This document shows, piece after piece, positions 5,745-11,274 of a DNA stretch of 11,274 nucleotides (positions are counted from its first letter, which is position 1; every line of letters starts with the position of its first letter). The DNA lies in contig JACXTQ010000395.1 of assembly GCA_016919605.1 (NCBI GenBank), positions 1 to 11,274 of the forward strand, read 5' to 3'. The stretch is from Methylovulum sp. GTDB taxonomy: Bacteria > Pseudomonadota > Gammaproteobacteria > Methylococcales > Methylomonadaceae. The position numbers and the translations under genes are program-made. A model generated the notes under the pieces. It had not been told where the DNA came from. It ran no database searches and worked only from the letters and a program-made list of their open reading frames with translations.

Positions 5745-6581
5745 ATGACTTCAGACCATATTTTTCAATACCGTTTAGCTATGCCCAGTTGCCATGTTTA
5801 TCCTGGCGCACATGTCGGGCATAGGGTTAGTAACGGTCATTTGTTCAAACGCCATGAGCCGCTGCTTGCCTATCCTGACCCTCGGCGCATAGACTTGCGG
5901 GCGAGTGTTTTGGACATGTTCGGACACTATCAGGTGCGAGTTTACCAGCAACACAGCTTGATTGACGTGTTGCTGCTGGCGGATTTGTCCGCGTCCATGA
6001 ACAATAACGTGGCGATATTACTGGATTGCCTAGATTCCATAGCTGAATCGGCATTCAGCTATGGCGACCGTTTCAGTTTTATTGGCTGTGGCGGCAAAGA
6101 TCCAGTCCACTACCAGCTAAAACATTGTCAACAACGCGGTGCACTCCGTGCCCTGAGCCAACAGTTACAAAGCGACAGTTTTACAGCGCATAATCCGTGT
6201 TGGCAATATGTTCCGCCACATTTGCCGACCCGACCGTCGTTAGTGTTTTTGTTATCTGATTTTCATTTTGACTTATCCCTCTTAACACCCATCTTGCCGC
6301 ATATACGCCAGCATGATGTCGTGCCACTGGTGGCTTGGCAAACTGGTGATTATGACAATCTGCTAGACTGGGGGTTGGTCAGTTTTCAGGACAGCGAAAG
6401 CCGCGCCACACGCACTTTATTCATGCGTCCGGCCTTGCGGCGCACTATTGTGCAAAGGTTTGAGCAACGGCGGCGGCATTTGCAAAATTTTTTTCGCCGC
6501 TTTGGCTGTGAACCGTTATTTTTGCAAGACACTTTCAATACTGCGCAACTTCAGCAGTATTTTTTACAGAGGGCGGCATGA
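5745..6581 (+). CDS. mxaS: MxaS, DUF58/vWA-like maturation protein
   Basis: MxaS is the DUF58-type protein that accompanies MoxR ATPases, needed for methanol dehydrogenase maturation though its biochemistry is unknown. The 278 residues show the DUF58-like segment around RRIDLRASV (47-55) and a vWA-like fold. A metal-site-style motif D-L-S-A-S covers 80-84 after a hydrophobic strand (LIDVLLLAD), and a second conserved-type aspartate is in LLSDFHFD (169-176). The C-terminal part (220-253) is very arginine-rich. No signal peptide or membrane span is evident, so it is probably cytoplasmic and bound to MxaR. No clear ribosome binding site is seen. The start is four bases after the previous stop codon, suggesting translational coupling. 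Its stop overlaps the mxaA start by ATGA (6578-6581). Confidence 0.93.
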   Translation: MTSDHIFQYRLAMPSCHVYPGAHVGHRVSNGHLFKRHEPLLAYPDPRRIDLRASVLDMFGHYQVRVYQQHSLIDVLLLADLSASMNNNVAILLDCLDSIAESAFSYGDRFSFIGCGGKDPVHYQLKHCQQRGALRALSQQLQSDSFTAHNPCWQYVPPHLPTRPSLVFLLSDFHFDLSLLTPILPHIRQHDVVPLVAWQTGDYDNLLDWGLVSFQDSESRATRTLFMRPALRRTIVQRFEQRRRHLQNFFRRFGCEPLFLQDTFNTAQLQQYFLQRAA

Positions 6582-7471
6582 AGGCAGTTATGGTCATCTG
6601 GTTGTCGCTGTATTTGCTGGCTTGTAACACTGCGCCCAATACCCCAGTCAGCGATTTTGAATTTTTAACCCCGCGCCCATTCGGCTACATCAACGGCGAT
6701 GAAATTCGCCACAAAATTATTATCGAAACCCGCAATGGTGTACAACTGCAACGCGGCGGCCTACCTAAACGTGGCGTGGTCAACCGCTGGCTAAATTTGA
6801 ACAACGTGGCGGTTAGCGAAACCAAAATTAGCGGAGGTTTCCGTTATGAAATTAACCTGACTTATCAAGCGTTTTACGCGCCGCTGGAAGTGAAAATGCT
6901 TACTATCCCCAGCTTTGATTTGCCTTTGGCGCAAGGCGGCAATAACGCCAGCCAAACTGTCCCCGCTTGGCATTTCACCTTATCGCCGTTGCGCGAGTTG
7001 TCGATCAGAAAAGATGAATCAGGCCAGTACATGCGCCCCGATGCCGCACCGCAGTTGTTAGGCGATGACGGCGTAGTTTACGGTTTGTGGGCGGCAATGG
7101 CCGTCACGCTGTCCAGTGCGGGTGGTTTGGCGTATTTATATGGCTATTTGCCCGGTTTGCCGAAACGCCGGGTGTTTAAGAAGGCTTCAAAAAAACTCGC
7201 CGGATTATCGGCTGCGCAAACGACTGAAGCGTTGACTGTGTTCCACCAAGCCTTAAACACTGTTAATGGTGCGCCGTTGTTCAAACATCAGTTGGCGGAT
7301 TTTTACAGGCATTACCCATCTTATCAAATTGCCGATCCACAATTGGTGTGGTTTTTTAACACATCCAACCAGCATTTTTTTAGTGATGCGGCGCAAACCC
7401 AAAGCGCAACGTTGGCCACATTGCGCAAACTGTGTGCAACGTGTCTGGACATTGAGCGGGGCTGGCAATGA
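6578..7471 (+). CDS. mxaA: MxaA, calcium-insertion/maturation factor, lipobox-bearing membrane protein
   Basis: In Methylorubrum, mxaA, mxaK and mxaL mutants make methanol dehydrogenase lacking calcium, so MxaA is linked to calcium insertion. The 297 residues begin with a short hydrophobic segment ending in a lipobox-like LLAC (13-16), so Cys16 may be lipidated. A beta-rich periplasmic domain follows (about 24-160), then a second membrane span (168-189), a basic junction (KRRVFKKASKK, 196-206) and a C-terminal domain of about 90 residues probably in the cytoplasm. A lipoprotein with a later membrane span is unusual; the first segment may instead be an uncleaved anchor or cleaved signal. Both ends overlap neighbours by ATGA (mxaS at 6578-6581, mxaC at 7468-7471), so translation is likely coupled. 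Confidence 0.93.
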   Translation: MKAVMVIWLSLYLLACNTAPNTPVSDFEFLTPRPFGYINGDEIRHKIIIETRNGVQLQRGGLPKRGVVNRWLNLNNVAVSETKISGGFRYEINLTYQAFYAPLEVKMLTIPSFDLPLAQGGNNASQTVPAWHFTLSPLRELSIRKDESGQYMRPDAAPQLLGDDGVVYGLWAAMAVTLSSAGGLAYLYGYLPGLPKRRVFKKASKKLAGLSAAQTTEALTVFHQALNTVNGAPLFKHQLADFYRHYPSYQIADPQLVWFFNTSNQHFFSDAAQTQSATLATLRKLCATCLDIERGWQ

Positions 7472-8448
7472 CGCTTGCCGTGGATACGCCGTGGTGGTTG
7501 GCGGCTTTGTTGCTGGCGGTGCTGCCGTTGTTCAATAACGGCATCCAACCCAGCACTTACCCGTGGTTAGTGATGCTGCCTATCGACCCTTTATCGCAAT
7601 TTATCTCTTTATTACTGCGCGTCTGCGCTATGGTGACCATCGCCGCTTTGGTGTTGGGTTTGGCGGGTTTGCACCAAAGCGAACAAAGCCGCGAGCGCAT
7701 AGCTTATGGCGCAAACATTGTCTTACTGTTAGATCGCAGCAATAGCATGGATAACACGTTTGCGGGTAAAACGCCGGATGGCGCGAACGAGTCTAAAGCC
7801 ACAGCGGCCAGACGATTACTAAGTAGCTTTGTCGGGCAACGCCCGCACGATTTGCTGGGCATTGCCGAATACAGCACCGCCCCGTTGTTTGTCTTGCCAC
7901 TGACCGAAAACAAAGCGGCGATACACGCGGCGATCAACGCCACCGCTACGCCCGCCTTGGCTTATACCCATGTCAGCAAGGGTCTGAGCATGGCTTTGGA
8001 TATGTTTAAAGAGCAACCCTTAAGCGGCTCGCGGATTGTTTTATTGGTGTCCGATGGTGCAGCGGCGATAGACCCGGACAGCGAATTGCAACTGCGCCTA
8101 GCCTTTAAAAGGCAAAACATCCGTTTATACTGGCTATTTCTACGCACCGCCAACAGCCCGGGCATTTTTGATAAACCGCAAGACCCGCGTGATGATAACG
8201 CTGGCGCTATGCCGGAGCGTTATCTGCATTTATTTTTCGCCAGCCTGAACATCCCCTATCAAGCCTACCAAGCCGAAAGCCCTGATGCCATGCAGCAAGC
8301 CATAGATGACATCAACCGTTTGGAGCACACGCCGCTACACTACCGCGAACGCATCCCCAAACGGGATTTGTCGGGCGATTGCTATTTATGGGCGACTGGC
8401 TTGTTGGCGGTGTTGCTGGCGGTGAAATTTTTCGAGGTGAAAAGATGA
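7468..8448 (+). CDS. mxaC: MxaC, membrane-anchored vWA-domain maturation protein
   Basis: MxaC is a von Willebrand factor A protein of the methanol dehydrogenase maturation set; its precise role is not established. The 326 residues have two N-terminal membrane spans (about 9-23 and 45-67), a vWA domain (82-280) and a C-terminal span (305-321), the layout seen in BatA-like proteins. The metal-ion-dependent adhesion site looks intact: D89-x-S91-x-S93 in LLLDRSNSM, and Asp196 in LVSDGA. The span order places the vWA domain on one side of the inner membrane, most simply the periplasm if the N-terminus is also outside, but topology was not computed. mxaA overlaps the start and mxaK overlaps the stop, each by ATGA. 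Confidence 0.93.
   Translation: MTLAVDTPWWLAALLLAVLPLFNNGIQPSTYPWLVMLPIDPLSQFISLLLRVCAMVTIAALVLGLAGLHQSEQSRERIAYGANIVLLLDRSNSMDNTFAGKTPDGANESKATAARRLLSSFVGQRPHDLLGIAEYSTAPLFVLPLTENKAAIHAAINATATPALAYTHVSKGLSMALDMFKEQPLSGSRIVLLVSDGAAAIDPDSELQLRLAFKRQNIRLYWLFLRTANSPGIFDKPQDPRDDNAGAMPERYLHLFFASLNIPYQAYQAESPDAMQQAIDDINRLEHTPLHYRERIPKRDLSGDCYLWATGLLAVLLAVKFFEVKR
8434..8437 (+). promoter_or_regulatory. Ribosome binding site of mxaK
   Basis: GAGG lies seven bases before the ATG at 8445 and inside the last codons of mxaC. It decides the mxaK start against an in-frame ATG at 8379 that would overlap mxaC by 70 bases. Confidence 0.7.
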
Positions 8449-8996
8449 GCAAACCTATCGCACTATGGGGTTTGTTGCTGCTGGGTTCAGTGGCGATACT
8501 GGCACAAACGTGGACGCTATACGGCATCAGCCAAAGCAACCGCTCGATTGCCGCGTTGGCAGAAGGCAAAGAGGTGAGGCTGGGCAATATTGTCAATGCC
8601 GCGCCGGAAGTCCGTTTGGCGCGGGCGATGATGTTTAAAAAACAACAGCGTTACGATGAAGCCTTGGCAACCTTGAATTTGATCTTAGATGCGCCTGACT
8701 CGGCTTTGCAGGCCAAAATCCGTTACAACCTGGGAAATATATACTTGCACCTGGCGGTTGTCAAAACCGAAGCAATGGCCGTCAATGAGGCCATGCCTTT
8801 GGTGGCCTTGGCAAAACAAGCCTACCGCCAAGCCTTGGCCTTGGACAGCCAGTTTTGGGATGCCAAATACAACCTGGAAGTCGCCATGCGCTTGTTGCCG
8901 GAAATGGACAAGATCACTAGCGAAAACGAGAGTCCGGTCAACCAGAAATCACAGTTGTGGACGACTGTGCCGGGGTTTCCTAGAGGGTTGCCTTAA
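8445..8996 (+). CDS. mxaK: MxaK, membrane-anchored TPR-like maturation protein
   Basis: MxaK belongs to the genes linked to calcium insertion into methanol dehydrogenase. The chosen start gives 183 residues, with one N-terminal membrane span (7-25) and a soluble part containing TPR-like helical pairs: roughly 55-82 (PEVRLARAMMFKKQQRYDEA with ATLNLIL), 86-105 (LQAKIRYNLGNIYLHLA) and 119-150 (around KQAYRQALALD and AKYNLEVAM). Such repeats usually bind partner proteins, plausibly MxaC or MxaL. The tail ends in a short Gly/Pro-rich stretch (TVPGFPRGLP). ATG 8445 overlaps the mxaC stop by ATGA and has its own GAGG. The longer frame from 8379 is disfavoured. A 54-base gap, without notable structure, separates it from mxaL. 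Confidence 0.9.
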   Translation: MSKPIALWGLLLLGSVAILAQTWTLYGISQSNRSIAALAEGKEVRLGNIVNAAPEVRLARAMMFKKQQRYDEALATLNLILDAPDSALQAKIRYNLGNIYLHLAVVKTEAMAVNEAMPLVALAKQAYRQALALDSQFWDAKYNLEVAMRLLPEMDKITSENESPVNQKSQLWTTVPGFPRGLP

Positions 8997-9050
8997 CCCG
9001 ACTACTGTCCAAGTTTGGGAACTAGCGTAAACCATTAACCAAAACAATCT

Positions 9051-10064
9051 ATGTCCTCAAAACCTTACCAAAACTACCGTTTCTGGCTGTTAAGCCTGGC
9101 CCTCATCGCCATGCTGGTTTCCTTCAGCCGCCCAACCCAAAACCAAGTCCGCCCCATCTACAATTACACGTTCATTATCGACATCACCCGCAGCATGAAC
9201 GCCGCCGATTATCAACTGGACGGACAGGTGCTCAGCCGTTTGGACTATGTCAAACACAGCTTGCGCGGTTTGTTGGCAAAATTGCCCTGCCAATCTAAAA
9301 TCGGTTTGGGTTTGTTCACCGAACGGCGTTCGACCTTATTATTCGAGCCGATAGAAGTTTGCCAAGGTTTCAATGACATTGACACGGCCTTGGCAAACGT
9401 CGATTGGCGCATGGCATGGGCGGCAGATAGCCGTATTGCCAGCGGTTTGTTGAACACATTGGACATCTTACAAAATATCGACACCCACGTTATTTTCATT
9501 ACGGATGGCCAAGAAGCACCACCTGTCAATCCGCGTTACCGCAGCGACTTTACCGCCGTCAAAGGTAAAGCTAAAGGTATGGTTATCGGCGCAGGCGGCT
9601 TGCAAGCCGTGCCTATCCCTAAATTCAACAACAAAGGTGAGCCGGACGGATTTTATCGCCCCGATGACGTGCCGCACCGCTCGACCTTTGGCGAATCGGA
9701 TTTGAACCCGGAAAAAATTGTCGGCTACAACGCCCGTAATGCGCCGTTTGGCAGTGAGGCGGCGGTGGGCGGCGAACATTTGTCGGCCTTGCAAGAAAAT
9801 TATTTGCAAGCTCTAAGTGCGGAGGCGGGTTTGCATTACCAGCGACTGACAAACGTGGATGACTTGGCTACGGCATTGCAAATATCCGATTTTGCCGAGC
9901 AAAAAACCACCCCAGTGGATGTGCGCTGGCAAGCGGCAATGCTGGCTTTGGGGTTGTATGTTTTGGTTTATGTGTGGCCGATGGCTCTATGTCTGAAAAG
10001 CTGGATCACTGCGGGAAGGCGCGGGATAAAGGCAATCTCCAAAATGCACCAAACCCATGTGTAA
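9051..10064 (+). CDS. mxaL: MxaL, membrane-anchored vWA-domain maturation protein
   Basis: MxaL is the second membrane vWA protein of the maturation set, linked genetically to calcium insertion. The 337 residues have an N-terminal span (11-26), a vWA domain (about 38-280) and a C-terminal span (293-312) followed by a basic tail. The metal-site motif reads D44-I-T-R-S48, with Thr in place of the first Ser, and the later aspartate is Asp152 in FITDGQEAPP. The domain carries a long Gly/Pro/Asp-rich insertion (about 184-242), probably a surface loop. Cys80 and Cys104 could form a disulfide if the domain is periplasmic. No ribosome binding site is visible, and an in-frame TAA only 15 bases upstream fixes the start at or after 9051. 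The layout resembles BatB-like proteins. The next gene begins 27 bases later. Confidence 0.93.
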   Translation: MSSKPYQNYRFWLLSLALIAMLVSFSRPTQNQVRPIYNYTFIIDITRSMNAADYQLDGQVLSRLDYVKHSLRGLLAKLPCQSKIGLGLFTERRSTLLFEPIEVCQGFNDIDTALANVDWRMAWAADSRIASGLLNTLDILQNIDTHVIFITDGQEAPPVNPRYRSDFTAVKGKAKGMVIGAGGLQAVPIPKFNNKGEPDGFYRPDDVPHRSTFGESDLNPEKIVGYNARNAPFGSEAAVGGEHLSALQENYLQALSAEAGLHYQRLTNVDDLATALQISDFAEQKTTPVDVRWQAAMLALGLYVLVYVWPMALCLKSWITAGRRGIKAISKMHQTHV

Positions 10065-10080
10065 CAATAACGTATTGAAT

Positions 10081-10084
10081 AGGA
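10081..10084 (+). promoter_or_regulatory. Ribosome binding site of the substrate-binding protein gene
   Basis: AGGA (within an A-rich run) is seven bases before ATG 10092, a good spacing and stronger than the sites of mxaS or mxaL. This suggests efficient translation of the last gene. Confidence 0.6.
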
Positions 10085-10091
10085 AAATCTT

Positions 10092-11042
10092 ATGAAACAT
10101 AATAGCTGGGCTTTTGTACTTTGGCTCCTATCCGGCTTGGCTTTTGCCACAGAAAAAACGCCCATTCGGATAGGTGTCCAAACTACAGGTACAGTCACTT
10201 GGGAATTGGCGGTGTTGCAAACACTGGAGACCGACTTTGATGTGGTCGTCAAAGAAGTCGCCAATCCCGATGCAGGCAAGGCGGCGTTGCAGTCGGGCGA
10301 GGTGGACATGATAGTCTCTGACTGGCTGTGGGTGACGCGGCTACGGGCCAGCGGTGAGGATTATACGTTTTATCCTTATTCCAGCACTTCCGGGGCTCTA
10401 GTTGTACCTAAAGATAGCCCTATCTATAACATTAAGGATTTGTTGGGTAAACGGCTAGGCATTGCAGGCGGCGAGTTGGATAAAAACTGGCTGTTGCTGC
10501 AAGCCTTGGGGAAACAACAACATTTGGATTTGGACGCGTCAGTGGAAAAAACCATGGCCGCACCGGCGTTGCTCAGCGAAAAACTCCGCCAAAACCGGCT
10601 GGACGCGGTGCTGACTTACTGGCATTTTGCCGCCCGATTGGAAGCTGAAGGCTACCGTCAACTTATTGACGGAAAAGGTATGTTAAACGCGCTGGGGATA
10701 AGTGGGAATGAACCTGCCTTAGGTTATGTATTTAAGCAAAGTTGGGCATCAACACATAAGCTGGCGGTCAATCATTTTTTAACCGCCAATTTACAAGCCA
10801 AAAAGCAACTATGCGCGTCCGATGAGGCATGGCAAAAAGTCTCGCCATTGACGGGAACTGACAATCCCGCAACCCAAAATAATTTGCGCCAACATTATTG
10901 TGCGGGAAATATTAGCCATTGGGGTGAGCATGAACAACAAGCGATTGGACACATTTACACTTTGCTACGCACCTTAAGCGACCATCAGCTCACGAGTCTG
11001 TCAGAACATTTACCGGACGGCACATTTTGGTCAATGGATTAG
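10092..11042 (+). CDS. Solitary periplasmic substrate-binding protein (NMT1/TauA-like)
   Basis: This looks like an ABC-transporter binding protein of the NMT1/TauA/SsuA type. The 316 residues start with a signal peptide likely cut after Ala19 (AFA|TEK). The opening strand IRIGVQTTGTVTWEL (25-39), the lobe motif GEVDMIVSDW (69-78), STSGALVVPKDSPI with DLLGKRLGI (98-124) and LRQNRLDAVLTYW (165-177) are typical of the fold. Two cysteines (241, 270) in the C-terminal part could pair. The ligand cannot be read from sequence. It is 27 bases after mxaL, has its own good ribosome binding site, and has no permease or ATPase partner in the window. That context suggests a job in methanol oxidation, perhaps binding a metal, cofactor or folding intermediate as MxaJ may do, but this is inference. 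It is distinct from mxaJ, which is family 3. Confidence 0.85.
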   Translation: MKHNSWAFVLWLLSGLAFATEKTPIRIGVQTTGTVTWELAVLQTLETDFDVVVKEVANPDAGKAALQSGEVDMIVSDWLWVTRLRASGEDYTFYPYSSTSGALVVPKDSPIYNIKDLLGKRLGIAGGELDKNWLLLQALGKQQHLDLDASVEKTMAAPALLSEKLRQNRLDAVLTYWHFAARLEAEGYRQLIDGKGMLNALGISGNEPALGYVFKQSWASTHKLAVNHFLTANLQAKKQLCASDEAWQKVSPLTGTDNPATQNNLRQHYCAGNISHWGEHEQQAIGHIYTLLRTLSDHQLTSLSEHLPDGTFWSMD

Positions 11043-11274
11043 GAGTCCAATCTGGTGTCTTATGTTACGCAACCCGTAGTTTTTACAACGCCTCATAAGC
11101 CATCGGGTTCGTCTTGATGAACACTTAGCCCGCATGGCGAAATAGTTTTTATCTTCAGCAATGGTTCGGACAGTTTTTAAGCAAGCACAGCCCAAACAAC
11201 AAGGCTTGCAACAGCTACAATGGCATTTAATTCAAATTCAGGTCAAATGCAGAGTTGTATTAAATGCTAACCCA
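11043..11274. other. Downstream region without a convincing gene
   Basis: No complete gene, tRNA-like cloverleaf or clear intrinsic terminator is seen after the last gene. A weak hairpin (11107-11112 with 11117-11122) has no T-run, and a six-base inverted repeat (GCAAGC 11181-11186, GCTTGC 11204-11209) has a 17-base loop. A + strand frame from ATG 11161 stays open for 38 codons to the window edge and is Gln-rich, but has no ribosome binding site, so it could be a gene start or chance. Confidence 0.5.

Noticed and set aside
8379..8444. Longer N-terminus for mxaK
   Set aside because: It would overlap mxaC by 70 bases and place a Gly-rich stretch before the signal-anchor. ATG 8445 has a GAGG seven bases upstream and the ATGA overlap seen in its neighbours.
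11107..11150. Terminator for the second operon
   Set aside because: The hairpin has six pairs including a G-U and no adjacent T-run; the T-run at 11145-11150 has no stem directly before it.
1..11274. CRISPR arrays, insertion sequences, tRNA or rRNA genes
   Set aside because: No regularly spaced direct repeats, transposase-like frames, terminal repeats or cloverleaf-type sequences were seen.

Overview
The window holds most of a methanol dehydrogenase (mxa/mox) gene cluster, with all recognised genes on the + strand. The order is mxaF, mxaJ, mxaG, mxaI, then mxaR, an unnamed membrane-protein gene, mxaS, mxaA, mxaC, mxaK, mxaL and a solitary periplasmic substrate-binding protein gene. Gene content, order and moderate base composition suggest a gammaproteobacterial methanotroph or methylotroph (Methylococcales-like). 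That placement is inference from gene order and protein character; no species is claimed.

Region 1 (1-293) is a leader with no convincing gene and an imperfect palindrome near a weak promoter-like sequence. Region 2 (294-3835) encodes the catalytic periplasmic system. MxaF and MxaI form the PQQ- and calcium-dependent enzyme, MxaG (cytochrome cL) takes its electrons, and MxaJ is a periplasmic binding-protein-fold accessory. MxaF carries the adjacent-cysteine pair, the calcium and PQQ residues, and an alanine two residues after the catalytic aspartate, which marks the calcium form rather than the lanthanide XoxF form. A G-tract motif that overlaps a long stem-loop sits between mxaF and mxaJ.

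Region 3 (3836-4047) is 212 bases of dense RNA-structure potential after mxaI: several hairpins, an intrinsic terminator candidate, and a second, stronger terminator-like hairpin ending just before the mxaR start codon. The 3' arm of that second hairpin contains the only plausible ribosome binding site for mxaR. This looks like a control point separating abundant enzyme subunits from low-dose maturation factors.

Region 4 (4048-10064) encodes the maturation machinery. MxaR is a MoxR-type AAA+ ATPase, MxaS a DUF58/vWA-like protein, MxaA a calcium-insertion factor with a lipobox, MxaC and MxaL membrane-anchored vWA proteins, and MxaK a TPR-like protein. mxaS-A-C-K are joined by three four-base ATGA overlaps. 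The layout parallels MoxR/DUF58/vWA/TPR (Bat-type) operons. An uncharacterised membrane protein with about five predicted spans lies between mxaR and mxaS.

Region 5 (10065-11274) has a solitary NMT1/TauA-like substrate-binding protein gene, apparently in the same operon, with no permease or ATPase in view, followed by about 230 bases without a convincing gene. mxaD, mxaE, mxaH, mxaB and PQQ biosynthesis genes are not in the window.
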